A stretch of DNA of 64,000 nucleotides from the NCBI GenBank assembly GCA_036382775.1, contig DASVHD010000021.1:1-64000 (forward strand), written 5' to 3'. A program made the translations under genes and the position numbers. Shown one piece after another: positions 49,633 to 58,071 of this stretch. The notes under the pieces were generated by a model, which saw only the letters and a program-made list of their open reading frames with translations, was not told the origin of the DNA and did no database searches. How positions within the stretch are numbered: the first letter of the stretch is position 1; each line of letters opens with the position of its first letter. Source of the stretch: a bacterium (lineage in GTDB: Bacteria; Hydrothermota; Tepidihabitantia; SM23-42; JAOAFX01).

Positions 49633-50853
49633 ATGGCGATGATAGTCATGAAATTCGGAGGCACTTCCGTTGCCAATGCCGAGCTGATAAATCGGGCCGC
49701 TCAGCGAGTAGCGCGGGAGAAAAAGAAAGAGAACGACATCGTGGTCGTAGTCTCGGCCATGGGCCACACGACCGATGCGTTCGTCAAATTATCGCGGGAG
49801 ATCACCCCTCATCCGCCGGCGCGGGAAGTGGATATGCTTTTGACCGCAGGCGAACGGATCTCGGTCGCGCTGTTTTCCATGGCCCTGGAACGGCTCTCGT
49901 TGAAAGCCGTTTCGTTCACCGGCTCGCAGGTGGGGATAATCACCGACAACAAACACACCGACGCCAGGATTCTTGAGATCAGGGGCGACCGGCTCAGGAA
50001 AGCGTTGGCGGACGGTCAGATCCCGGTAGTGTGTGGTTTTCAAGGAGTGAGCATGGAAAAAGAGATCACCACGTTGGGCCGGGGTGGATCTGATACCACC
50101 GCGGTCGCGCTCAGCGCGGCGCTGAATGCGGACCGGTGCATGATCTTCACCGATGTCGATGGAGTCTATACCGAGGATCCCAAGCGTTTCCCCGGAGCTA
50201 AGAAAATAGAAAAGATATCCTATGAGGAAATGATGGAGCTGTCATCCCAGGGCGCGCAGGTTCTGCACCCCCGGGCATCAAGTATCGCGGCGCGCTATGG
50301 CGTGCCCGTTGAGATCCGCAGTAGTTTCAGCAGCAAGTCCGGGACGACCGTGACCCAGCTTGACGGCATGGAGAAACCCAGACCTAAGGCCATAACTCAC
50401 AGTGAAGACCTTTATCTCGTGACATTGGTCCAGGTGCCGAAAAACCCGGCTTGTCTTTCGCAGATCGTTAAGGACCTCACCGAGCATGGCATACACCTGA
50501 AGTTCTTCTTCCACGGTATATCCGATGCCCGCAACTTTGACCTGTCCTTTATCACGCCCCTCAATGAGAAGAACAGGGTCGAGGCGCGGCTTAAGCCGTT
50601 ACGGCGCAGGCTTCGGATATCATCGATCAGGGAAGTTCTTGACGTCTGTTCGATCAGCATCATCGGCACGGGCATTGGCAGTGACAACCGCGTGCTGGCT
50701 GGCATTTTCAGCACGCTGTCCAAGGTGCGTGCCCATATCGAAGCGGTCACGACATCCGAGCTTTCCATAAACATTTTTTTGCATAAAAAATTCCTGGATA
50801 CAGCGGTCAGAAGATTGATGGAACAGTTCGGTCTGGCGGCGAAGACTACCTGA
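49633..50853 (+). CDS. lysC: Aspartate kinase
   Basis: The product is 406 aa. The kinase domain begins MIVMKFGGTSVANAELI, with SAMGHTTDAFVKL, LTAGERISVALFSMAL, TLGRGGSDTTAVALSAAL and DVDGVYTEDPKRFPGAK. Two C-terminal ACT domains (~residues 265-400) provide feedback control by lysine and/or threonine. It phosphorylates aspartate, the entry to the lysine, threonine and methionine pathway. The ATG is 5 nt after the -10 box with no ribosome site, so the mRNA should be leaderless. It converges on the outer-membrane-protein gene, with the 3' ends overlapping by 8 nt. Confidence 0.96.
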   Translation: MAMIVMKFGGTSVANAELINRAAQRVAREKKKENDIVVVVSAMGHTTDAFVKLSREITPHPPAREVDMLLTAGERISVALFSMALERLSLKAVSFTGSQVGIITDNKHTDARILEIRGDRLRKALADGQIPVVCGFQGVSMEKEITTLGRGGSDTTAVALSAALNADRCMIFTDVDGVYTEDPKRFPGAKKIEKISYEEMMELSSQGAQVLHPRASSIAARYGVPVEIRSSFSSKSGTTVTQLDGMEKPRPKAITHSEDLYLVTLVQVPKNPACLSQIVKDLTEHGIHLKFFFHGISDARNFDLSFITPLNEKNRVEARLKPLRRRLRISSIREVLDVCSISIIGTGIGSDNRVLAGIFSTLSKVRAHIEAVTTSELSINIFLHKKFLDTAVRRLMEQFGLAAKTT

Positions 50854-51541
50854 TCATTGACGCGACGCCGATGCCGAACTGGTTGACCATGTAGTGAACA
50901 CCCTCATTATTACCCCAGCACCAGTTTGATTCGATCATTACCTTAAACGCATTGCCGAACGCGCAACCGACGCCGTAGCCATATTGAAATATCTCGCGTG
51001 CAGGACGGTCTGTATGCTCCTGGATATCGCGGGTGTGGATCGAGTAGATGATCTTCGGTGCCAGATAGACCGCCGTGTTTCTGAAAGTACGCGTGCTGAG
51101 CATAATGCTGGGATAAAGGTCATAAACATAGTCGGTGATCATACCCTCGCGCGTGCCCTTCATGTAACCGGCTCCGAGTTTAAGGCTCGCATCGCCGAAC
51201 CTGGGGTGGGTCAGGCTGAGATATTTAAGACTGATGAGGGCGGCCGTCGGGTATGAATACTTCACTTCCAGTTCGGCACGGTGGAACAACCCGAGCCGCG
51301 CCCATAGGTCAAAACGCCTTTCATCATAACTGGTGGAATCCGGATAATTATACAGACAGAAGTTGTCGACACCCAAACCCAGACCATACGAACCGGATGG
51401 ACAGGGAGACGCAATATCATAAGTACCGTAGCTCTGGGACCAGGCGATCGGTAAGTTCTGGGCAGAAACAACCGCGCTTGATGCGAATATCAGGAAGATA
51501 GAGTATGGAAACGCGATGTCAATTCTTCTACGGGTCGTCAT
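50846..51541 (-). CDS. Predicted outer-membrane beta-barrel protein
   Basis: The product is 231 aa with a signal peptide (R-R-R-I-D, hydrophobic core, A-V-V-S-A-Q at ~28). The remainder alternates aromatic and polar residues in strand-length segments (YGLGLGVDNFCLYNY, RRFDLWARLGLFHRAELEVKY, ASLKLGAGYM, YPSIMLSTRTF, TAVYLAPKIIYS, YGYGVGCAFGNAFKVMIESNW), typical of small outer-membrane barrels. I do not recognise a specific family. No clear ribosome site is seen. The AT-rich spacer before it (51542-51641) is a degenerate GTAATT/AATTAC repeat. Confidence 0.65.
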   Translation of the reverse strand: MTTRRRIDIAFPYSIFLIFASSAVVSAQNLPIAWSQSYGTYDIASPCPSGSYGLGLGVDNFCLYNYPDSTSYDERRFDLWARLGLFHRAELEVKYSYPTAALISLKYLSLTHPRFGDASLKLGAGYMKGTREGMITDYVYDLYPSIMLSTRTFRNTAVYLAPKIIYSIHTRDIQEHTDRPAREIFQYGYGVGCAFGNAFKVMIESNWCWGNNEGVHYMVNQFGIGVASMIR

Positions 51542-51641
51542 TTGCCGGTTATTATGTAATTATGTAATTACTAGATTTTGTAATTTTGAATTTGACATTC
51601 ATTTGTAATTTGAAATTTGGAATTGGGCAATTTTATGTTTA

Positions 51642-52949
51642 CTAATGTGCTCCTTCTTTAGTGAGCACGGTGAGGATCGTTTTGAGGAATATTTTGGAAT
51701 CGAGCCGGAGCGACAAGTTGTTGATATACTCCAGGTCATAGTCAAGTTTTTTCCGGACGTCGTCGACGGTCCGGTCGTATGAATGTTTTACCTGTGCCAG
51801 CCCCGTGATGCCGGGATGAACCGTGAGCCGCAGGCGGTAGAACGGTATCTCCTTTTCGAACCTCGACACAAAGTGCGGCCGTTCTGGTCGAGGGCCGACG
51901 AAACTCATAGTCCCGTTCAGCACATTGAAGAGCTGGGGAAGTTCATCGAGCCGCAAGGGCCTCATGATCTGGCCCATGCGGGTGATCCGCGTATCGTCTT
52001 TTTTTGCCCATACCGGGCCGGTGTGTTTCTCGGCATCGGTCACCATGGAACGGAATTTATAGAGCTGGTACTTTTTACCGCGGTATCCGACGCGGTTCTG
52101 TTTATAGAACGCCGGACCCGGCGTGTCGACCTTGATGAGGATCGTGATGACCGCGATCATTGGCGAAAGGGCGAGAAAAGCCAGTGACGAAAGAACGATA
52201 TCGGTCACCCTTTTCAGGAACCGGTCCCAGTTGGAGAGGGGGTGAAAAATGACACGCAGCAGCATCGAATCCGCGACTTTCTGGATCAGGAAATTGTTAT
52301 AGACCAGGGCGTATAATTTTGGTGAGATGTAGATTTCATACTCGGTTTCGGCGAACCTTGATATGATGCCCATGATATCATCGGAAGCATGGCCGTTGCT
52401 TTCGATCACAATGCCGTCAAAATTGTTCTTTTTGAATATTTCCTTTGTGGATTTGGGGCTGATCTCGCTGAACTTCATTTCTTTTACGACATCAAATCCA
52501 TGGTATTTCTCGGCCGGCTCACCGTTCTTAAAGATCACGACTTTCTTTGGTTTTGGTTTGATGTACTCGCCCACAATGCCGCGCCACAATAACCGCCAGA
52601 CCAAGAGGGAACCGATGGTGATCACGTAAGACGGCAAGAACCCCTTGGCTTTCACGAAGTTGATATTCGTGATGTACGCAAGCGCGATGATGATCACGAT
52701 CCCCAGGGCGAGGGAATTGAACATGCGGAAAGTTTCGTTCATGATCTGGATCCTCTGACGCGGTTCATAGAGATCGAAGGTCTGGAACACGAAGAACCAG
52801 AATATCAAAAGAGTGAAATTGGCGACGAGGGCGTGCCAGCTTGTCGCAGGGAAATTAATATATGAGGCTTTCCAGCTGATAAAAAATACCGCGGATAGGA
52901 TCGCTAGATCGCCCAGAATGGTGATGATCAGTTCGTTCTTACGGGACAT
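51642..52949 (-). CDS. Exopolysaccharide polyprenyl-phosphate sugar-1-phosphate transferase (WbaP/WcaJ-like)
   Basis: The product is 435 aa. About four N-terminal membrane helices (residues ~8-110) are followed by a CoA-binding-like domain (~130-225). A further membrane segment (VLSSLAFLALSPMIAVITILI) precedes the catalytic bacterial sugar transferase domain: PGPAFYKQNRVGYRGKKY, LYKFRSMVTDAE, MRPLRLDELPQLFNVL, MSFVGPRPERPHFV. It transfers a sugar-phosphate from a nucleotide sugar to undecaprenyl phosphate, the first step of an envelope polysaccharide. I used the ATG at 52949, one codon after a TTG. No other glycan genes adjoin it. Confidence 0.94.
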   Translation of the reverse strand: MSRKNELIITILGDLAILSAVFFISWKASYINFPATSWHALVANFTLLIFWFFVFQTFDLYEPRQRIQIMNETFRMFNSLALGIVIIIALAYITNINFVKAKGFLPSYVITIGSLLVWRLLWRGIVGEYIKPKPKKVVIFKNGEPAEKYHGFDVVKEMKFSEISPKSTKEIFKKNNFDGIVIESNGHASDDIMGIISRFAETEYEIYISPKLYALVYNNFLIQKVADSMLLRVIFHPLSNWDRFLKRVTDIVLSSLAFLALSPMIAVITILIKVDTPGPAFYKQNRVGYRGKKYQLYKFRSMVTDAEKHTGPVWAKKDDTRITRMGQIMRPLRLDELPQLFNVLNGTMSFVGPRPERPHFVSRFEKEIPFYRLRLTVHPGITGLAQVKHSYDRTVDDVRKKLDYDLEYINNLSLRLDSKIFLKTILTVLTKEGAH

Positions 52950-52991
52950 CAAACATATGAATGGTCGTTAAATGCCTCCTAAGCATTATTA

Positions 52992-53019
52992 ATTATACGC
53001 ATACGGCGGATAATGTCAA
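52992..53019 (-). promoter_or_regulatory. Promoter of the sugar transferase gene
   Basis: On the minus strand, TTGACA (53019-53014), a 16-nt spacer and TATAAT (52997-52992), both consensus. The ~35-nt leader contains an AGGAGG that is about 25 nt from the annotated start, too far to serve it. Confidence 0.85.
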
Positions 53020-53163
53020 GTAGTAAACACCCATGACCGTTAAGATCGTTTTGATGGTTATTGTCGTTTAGATCGTATGTAGGGCGAGGCTGAAGCCTTG
53101 CAATGTAAGTAAGCAGTATGTAGTATACAGTAGGTAGCAAGATGCTGCATAAAAGATTGTTAG

Positions 53164-53191
53164 TTGACTTTGGAGGAGTTTCTTTTATAAT
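53164..53191 (+). promoter_or_regulatory. Promoter of the S4-pdxA operon
   Basis: TTGACT (53164-53169), a 16-nt spacer and TATAAT (53186-53191). An ATG follows the -10 box directly (53192) and so lies at or before the transcription start. The usable start is the next in-frame ATG at 53216. Confidence 0.8.
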
Positions 53192-53215
53192 ATGAAGATA
53201 GAAGACAAGGAAAAC

Positions 53216-53479
53216 ATGAGGCTGGATCTTTTTTTAAAAAAAGTTCTCATTATCAAGCAGCGCGAGACCGCGAAACAGCTGTGCGACGGAGGTTACGTGA
53301 AGGTTAACGGCATGGCTGCCAAACCCGCGCGCGACGTCCGGATCAGCGATCTCATTGAGATCGAGACAGCGCAGGGCATGGAATCGTACCGGGTTTTAAT
53401 GGTCCCGAACGGGAATCTGCGCAAGGATGAGGTCGGCCAATACTGCGAACTCGTGAACAAGGTCGCTGACCATGAGTAA
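53216..53479 (+). CDS. S4-domain RNA-binding protein (RqcP/Hsp15-like)
   Basis: The product is 87 aa from the ATG at 53216: M-R-L-D-L-F-L-K-K-V-L-I, Q-R-E-T-A-K-Q-L-C-D-G-G-Y-V-K-V-N-G, then A-R-D-V-R-I-S-D-L-I-E-I-E, a complete S4 domain. Small S4 proteins of this kind (RqcP/YabO, Hsp15) act on stalled 50S subunits in ribosome rescue. The ATG at 53192 abuts the -10 box and would be absent from the transcript, whereas 53216 has AAGGA 5-6 nt before it and gives the family's usual M-R-L-D start. It overlaps pdxA by 8 nt. Confidence 0.88.
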   Translation: MRLDLFLKKVLIIKQRETAKQLCDGGYVKVNGMAAKPARDVRISDLIEIETAQGMESYRVLMVPNGNLRKDEVGQYCELVNKVADHE

Positions 53480-54455
53480 GAGAATGACCGTGAACGTCGG
53501 GATCACCATGGGTGACCCTGCAGGTATTGGACCTGAGATCATACTTAAAGCGGTCAGGCAGTTCCTAAGGGGTCCCAAGACCGGTGGTAATGTTAAATTA
53601 TCCATATTCGCTTCTCCGGCGGTTCTGCTGCAGACCGCCCGTGACCTGGATCTGATATCCGCATATCGCGTAATAAAAGACATGATCGTTGACTGCTCAT
53701 CCGGCGTCCGGTTTCGCTATGGAAAACCAACGCGCGAAACAGCGCGGGCCGCCATGGCTTCGATTGACCGTGCGCTGGAACCGGAATACAGTATCGATGT
53801 CCTGATCACGCCGCCGATCGTCAAAGAAGCCGTGAGAACCTTTCTCCCTGATTTTGTCGGTCACACCGAATACCTGGCAGCCCATTATGGCATGGACCGG
53901 CATCAACATGCGATGATGGGGTTATCCAGCGACCACAAAAGGATAATGCTAGTCACCACTCACCTGCCGATTAAGTGCGTTGCGGCTTTCATTACAGCCC
54001 GCAATGTTTTCAAGAAGATCATGCTGCTGGACTGGGGTTTGAGAAAATATTTCGGCATCGCCAGGCCGGAAATCGGCGTGGCGGCTTTTAATCCCCATGT
54101 TTTTGAATTCAGCCGCGGTGAAGATGAAAAGATCCTTAAAGCGGTGCTGGAAGCGAGGTCAAACCGTGTCCTGGCGCGGGGTCCGTTTTCGGCCGACTCG
54201 CTTTTCACGAGGGTCTATGACGGATTCCTGGCAATGTTCCATGACCAGGCGTTTGGGTTCCTGAAAGCACGAAAAGGCGGGTTGAACCTCACGCTTGGGT
54301 TACCCATTGTCCGGCTCTCGCCGCTGCATGGCACGGCGCTGGATATCGCTGGAAAAAACGTCGCGGATTACACGGGGATGACGGCCGCGCTGAGGGAAGG
54401 CGTGAAGATTTATAAGAATATGCAGAGAAGCAGAGATGCCGAGAAGAAAGGATGA
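53472..54455 (+). CDS. pdxA: 4-hydroxythreonine-4-phosphate dehydrogenase family protein
   Basis: The product is 327 aa. ITMGDPAGIGPEIILKA opens the protein. Metal-binding His residues lie in F-V-G-H-T-E-Y-L-A, M-F-H-D-Q-A-F-G and LSPLHGTALDIAGKN, the PdxA triad. It oxidises 4-phosphohydroxy-threonine in the DXP-independent B6 pathway. Some PdxA2 relatives act on 4-phospho-erythronate or -threonate, so B6 synthesis is likely but not proven without pdxJ, which is not in the window. The C-terminal N-M-Q-R-S-R-D-A-E-K-K-G is encoded by the first unit of a short direct repeat. Confidence 0.92.
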   Translation: MSKRMTVNVGITMGDPAGIGPEIILKAVRQFLRGPKTGGNVKLSIFASPAVLLQTARDLDLISAYRVIKDMIVDCSSGVRFRYGKPTRETARAAMASIDRALEPEYSIDVLITPPIVKEAVRTFLPDFVGHTEYLAAHYGMDRHQHAMMGLSSDHKRIMLVTTHLPIKCVAAFITARNVFKKIMLLDWGLRKYFGIARPEIGVAAFNPHVFEFSRGEDEKILKAVLEARSNRVLARGPFSADSLFTRVYDGFLAMFHDQAFGFLKARKGGLNLTLGLPIVRLSPLHGTALDIAGKNVADYTGMTAALREGVKIYKNMQRSRDAEKKG

Positions 54456-54530
54456 GAATAAGAAGCTGGGAAGCAGAGATGAGAAAAAGAAGCAGGGATG
54501 CTGGGAAGCAGAGATGAGAAAAAAAGATAT
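54429..54530. repeat. Purine-rich direct repeats at the pdxA 3' end
   Basis: AAGCAGAGATG followed by purine-rich sequence recurs at 54429, 54471 and 54507 (units of about 36-42 bp). The last two share GCTGGGAAGCAGAGATGAGA. The first unit codes for the end of PdxA. Confidence 0.7.
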
Positions 54531-54539
54531 GGAGGTTTT

Positions 54540-55718
54540 ATGGACAGAACCAGAATTGTGATTTTTATATCATCGGTTTTATTTCTTAACTTGATTTTCT
54601 GCTCACGGAAGAGTGATTTTCAAAAAGGTATCGAGGCATTGAGCGCCGGTGAATACGCTCAGGCGGTAAGATCTTTGAAAACCGCATCGGTAAAAGAACC
54701 GTCGAACCCGGAAGTGTATTACAGCCTGTGCGTTGCTTACGGAAACCTTGATTCCACGATCCCGGCTTATGAGAGTTATTTAAAACTGTCGGCATTGAGT
54801 TCTCCGCTCAAGGAAGATCTGGCCCTGAAAGCGATGCTGGCGAACTTCTTAGGCATGGATCCTTATCCAGCCAGCCCGATCCCGATGGCGAAGCTGAGGA
54901 ACCAGTTCAAAGGTTCGCCGGCGCCAGACCGGGAACTGATCGCGGTTGCCGCTGCCAGGCTCGATAACGGCGAGATCTTCCTGGTAAAATACGACGGATC
55001 GATCGTCAAAAAAATCAGTCAGGGCGGCATGAACACGGACCCGGATTTTTCGCGCCGGGGCGATAAGGTCGTTTACGTGTCAAACCAGGACGGCGATGAC
55101 GAGTTGTATGTCTATGATATAGCCACGCAGAAAACGGATAAAATAACCGATAACCGATGCCAGGATCTCTCTCCTTCCATTTCGCCGGACAGCAAGGATG
55201 TTGTTTATGCCTCGGACCTTGACGGCGCCTGGGATATCTACTCGGTGAACCTGGCGACTAAAAAGATCGCGCGGCTCACCAGCAACAAATCCTGGGATGG
55301 ATTGCCGCATTATGCCCCGGATGGCCAGTGGATCACGTTTTCATCGAAAAGGGACGGCAGCGATGATATTTACACGATGAGGTCGAACGGCACGGATTGC
55401 CGTTTGTTGTATGCGAGCAAGGGCGATGATGATGACGCCAGCCTGGTCGGTGACGATCTTTTTTTCCGGTCCTCACAGGACGGGGAATGGGAGATCTACC
55501 GGCTGACCATGAAGAGCGGTTTGCTGATCCGGCTCACCCATAATGAAGATCTGGACTGGAATCCGAGAGTGTCACCGGACGGAAAACGCCTGCTCCTGTC
55601 CAGGCAGATAAAAAACCGTTGGCGTCTTTATTTCATAAATCTAGAAAATTCGATCCCCTCGGATGTGATCATGCGGGCGATAGATGAGCATCTGCCGGCG
55701 GACACTACGAGCGAATAA
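54540..55718 (+). CDS. TolB-like PD40 beta-propeller protein with N-terminal TPR-like region
   Basis: The product is 392 aa from the ATG at 54540, chosen because GGAGG lies 4-5 nt upstream; the 54498 ATG lies in a repeat. The N-terminal hydrophobic segment ends N-L-I-F-C-S, a weak lipobox with Cys near residue 22. A TPR-like stretch (FQKGIEALSAGEYAQAV, PEVYYSLCVAYGNLD) follows, then about five PD40/WD40-like repeats (MNTDPDFSRRGDKVVYVSNQ, DDELYVYDIATQK, LSPSISPDSKDVVYASD). This matches TolB-propeller proteins of the periplasm. Function is unknown. It is probably cotranscribed with pdxA. Confidence 0.8.
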   Translation: MDRTRIVIFISSVLFLNLIFCSRKSDFQKGIEALSAGEYAQAVRSLKTASVKEPSNPEVYYSLCVAYGNLDSTIPAYESYLKLSALSSPLKEDLALKAMLANFLGMDPYPASPIPMAKLRNQFKGSPAPDRELIAVAAARLDNGEIFLVKYDGSIVKKISQGGMNTDPDFSRRGDKVVYVSNQDGDDELYVYDIATQKTDKITDNRCQDLSPSISPDSKDVVYASDLDGAWDIYSVNLATKKIARLTSNKSWDGLPHYAPDGQWITFSSKRDGSDDIYTMRSNGTDCRLLYASKGDDDDASLVGDDLFFRSSQDGEWEIYRLTMKSGLLIRLTHNEDLDWNPRVSPDGKRLLLSRQIKNRWRLYFINLENSIPSDVIMRAIDEHLPADTTSE

Positions 55719-55750
55719 AATTTACTATAATTGAGGACAAGGAGCAGATC

Positions 55751-57697
55751 ATGATCTTAATGACAGCAATCATATTTTTCAATCAATGGGAAATGCCTTC
55801 ACATGAAGGCAAGTATGTCTGTTCAATGCCTGGTCCCAGCCAGGTCTATGCTGAATCACTGCATACTTACGACGTTCTCAAATACGAACTGACCGCATCG
55901 TTACCCATGACTTCGCGTAGTATGTCGGGCGTGAACAAGATCAAATGCCGCAGCATGACCAACGGCCTTATTGCGTGTCCGTTCCACAGCCGCACGCTGG
56001 TGATCGATTCGGTGATGGTCGACGGCCTGACCGCGACCTATTCATCAGCCGGTGAGACCCTGCTGGTGGATCTTCCCCAGACCTATGACTACGGGGATTC
56101 TTTCAGCGTGGAGATCGGGTATCATGGTTCATGGAGCGTGACCGGCTACCAGACGGGTTTTGTATACTATCCGAAAAACTATGACTCGAACACCCTGCAC
56201 ACTCTGGCATATACGCTCGGCGAGCCCTGGGATGCCCGCGCTTGGATGCCCTGTTATGATGAGCCGTATGACAAGGCGGATCAGGGATGTGTCATTACCG
56301 TGACGGTCCCGGATACTTTCCTCGTATGCGCCAACGGCGATCTAGTTGATGTCGTTAATAATCCCGGCGGCACCAAGACCTTCACGTACCAGGAAAATTA
56401 TCCGGTCGCTACTTACCTGATGCACTTCGGCGCGTCGCGCTATGCCCAGTTGTCCCAGTGGTGCCAGGTCGCGCCGGGCGATTCGATCGAAATCAGGCAT
56501 TTTGTCTGGCCCGCGGATTCGGTCCAGGGAGTGATCGCCTTCCAGTACATGCCCATCGCCATGACCTTGTTCGATTCGATGTACGGCAGTTATCCGTTCG
56601 ACCGCTACGGCCAGGATGTTGTCTATCCATACGCGTGGGGCGGCATGGAACACCAGGAACAGACCACCATCCACCGCTGGTGGGTCCTGTACCAATCCGA
56701 GAATGGCATGGCGCACGAACTGTCGCACCAGTGGTGGGGCGACATGGTGACCTGTATTGATTTCCGCGACATCTGGCTTAATGAAGGCTTCGCGACCTAC
56801 AGCGATGCCAACTACAACTGGGCGAGGTTCGGCCATGCGGAATTCCTGAACACCATGCAGTCGCGAGCTAATGATTATTTCAATGATGATGCTAACTGGC
56901 GCCATCCATTATATGACCCGCCGGTGAGCGAACTGTTCAGCTGGGGATACTCATACTGCAAAGGATCCTGGGTCGTGCACATGCTGCGGTATCTGAGCCA
57001 ACCGAACTTCTTCACGGGCCTAGCCGCATACCGTGATTCTTTTGAGTATGGCGGAGCCAGCACTGAAGACCTCATGGGTATTTTCAATCAGGCTTACGGC
57101 ACGGACCTGACCTGGTTCTTTGACGAGTGGGTGTATGACCAGGGATACCCGCTATACGATGTCTACTGGTACTGCATACCGTCGGGCGGCAATTACATGA
57201 CGCAGATCAGGGTAAGGCAGACGCAGACTAACGCGCCGCCGGTTTTTCACATGCCGGTTCAGGTGCTCTTACACATGACAACGGGCGATACGCTGGTCAA
57301 TATCCCGATCACGTCAGCCGCTCAGTACGCGGAATTCGTGATTTCCGATTCGGTCACTGGTATAGAATTCGATCCGGATTTTTGGATATTAAAACAGTAT
57401 AACGTTTATTACGGCATCGAGGAGTACAACGCGGTGGGTGATGGCCGGTGCGTTGACAAATTGCTCTTTGCCAACCCCTCAAGCAGTATGAACCTTGAAT
57501 ATGTGGTCAGCAAAACCGGTCCAATAAGCATAACTGTCTATGACGTAGGCGGGAGAATACAGAACGTGATCTATCGAGGCGTTCAAAAAGCCGGCCGGTA
57601 TTCGGTCGCTATCCCGGGGATCCCTGCCGGTGTCTATTTCTGCCGGCTGGAAACGCCGCTTAACACGGTTACGAAAAAACTGGTGGTGACCAAGTAA
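55751..57697 (+). CDS. Secreted M1-family aminopeptidase with T9SS-like sorting domain
   Basis: The product is 648 aa. It has a short hydrophobic start, then the M1 N-terminal beta-domain (YDVLKYELTASLP, WDARAWMPCYDEPYDKAD). The gluzincin core has GMAHELSHQWWGD (HExxH ~321-325) and WLNEGFATYSDA (Glu ligand ~345). The exopeptidase loop usually read G-A-M-E-N is G-G-M-E-H here (~297), which could alter N-terminal recognition. The C-terminal ~80 residues (ISITVYDVGGRI, GVYFCRLE, TKKLVVTK) are a sorting domain, so it acts outside the cell on peptides. AAGGAG is 6-7 nt before the ATG. Confidence 0.92.
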   Translation: MILMTAIIFFNQWEMPSHEGKYVCSMPGPSQVYAESLHTYDVLKYELTASLPMTSRSMSGVNKIKCRSMTNGLIACPFHSRTLVIDSVMVDGLTATYSSAGETLLVDLPQTYDYGDSFSVEIGYHGSWSVTGYQTGFVYYPKNYDSNTLHTLAYTLGEPWDARAWMPCYDEPYDKADQGCVITVTVPDTFLVCANGDLVDVVNNPGGTKTFTYQENYPVATYLMHFGASRYAQLSQWCQVAPGDSIEIRHFVWPADSVQGVIAFQYMPIAMTLFDSMYGSYPFDRYGQDVVYPYAWGGMEHQEQTTIHRWWVLYQSENGMAHELSHQWWGDMVTCIDFRDIWLNEGFATYSDANYNWARFGHAEFLNTMQSRANDYFNDDANWRHPLYDPPVSELFSWGYSYCKGSWVVHMLRYLSQPNFFTGLAAYRDSFEYGGASTEDLMGIFNQAYGTDLTWFFDEWVYDQGYPLYDVYWYCIPSGGNYMTQIRVRQTQTNAPPVFHMPVQVLLHMTTGDTLVNIPITSAAQYAEFVISDSVTGIEFDPDFWILKQYNVYYGIEEYNAVGDGRCVDKLLFANPSSSMNLEYVVSKTGPISITVYDVGGRIQNVIYRGVQKAGRYSVAIPGIPAGVYFCRLETPLNTVTKKLVVTK

Positions 57698-57740
57698 TCT
57701 TCTAGATCTTCGTGCTTTTGCATAGTAGGGCAAGGTCATG

Positions 57741-57778
57741 ATCCCGCGCAGCGGGGCTTCAGCCTTGCGGGATTTTTG
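57741..57778 (+). terminator. Terminator after the aminopeptidase
   Basis: ATCCCGC (57741-57747) and GCGGGAT (57767-57773) enclose a 19-nt loop and are followed by TTTTT. The loop carries GGCTTCAGCCTTGC, whose complement-like GAGGCTGAAGCCTTGC lies at 53087-53102, so the terminator is also a dispersed repeat. Confidence 0.6.
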
Positions 57779-57943
57779 TCATCAACAAACAGCAGTTTAT
57801 CAACAGAAAGTTTCATTGTTTCACTTTTTTCACATGTTTCACCGAACGGTGAAAATAGGCAAAATAATGAAACTAATTGGTAATATATTGATTTCCCGTA
57901 TGGAAGGTGGTGAAATGTTCGATTGGATGGTTGTAGATAACTA

Positions 57944-57971
57944 TTGACAAATCATGGTTTTTATGTAAAAT
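57944..57971 (+). promoter_or_regulatory. Promoter of the first fic gene
   Basis: TTGACA (57944-57949), a 16-nt spacer and TAAAAT (57966-57971). The operator-like repeats at 57980-58023 begin right after the predicted transcription start. In 57779-57943 the only other feature is the hairpin TTTCACC-GAAC-GGTGAAA (57837-57854). Confidence 0.7.
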
Positions 57972-57979
57972 AAGGAAGG

Positions 57980-58023
57980 ATAAGTTTACTTATATGAATT
58001 AAAATCAATTTAAGTAAACTTAT
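57980..58023. promoter_or_regulatory. Paired palindromic operator candidate upstream of fic
   Basis: ATAAGTTTACTTA (57980-57992) and its exact complement (58011-58023) form a 13-bp inverted repeat. Each half contains AAGT-N2-ACTT, itself palindromic, and the two centres are 30 bp apart (about three helical turns), as expected for cooperative dimers. Confidence 0.65.
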
Positions 58024-58071
58024 GTTATCTTATGGCTAAGAACTATTATCTAAGAAAAGAAAGGTTAATTT

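Noticed and set aside
57738-57947. A 69-codon ORF between the aminopeptidase and fic
   Set aside because: It starts inside the terminator hairpin and has repetitive TTTCA-derived sequence, no ribosome site and no family features.
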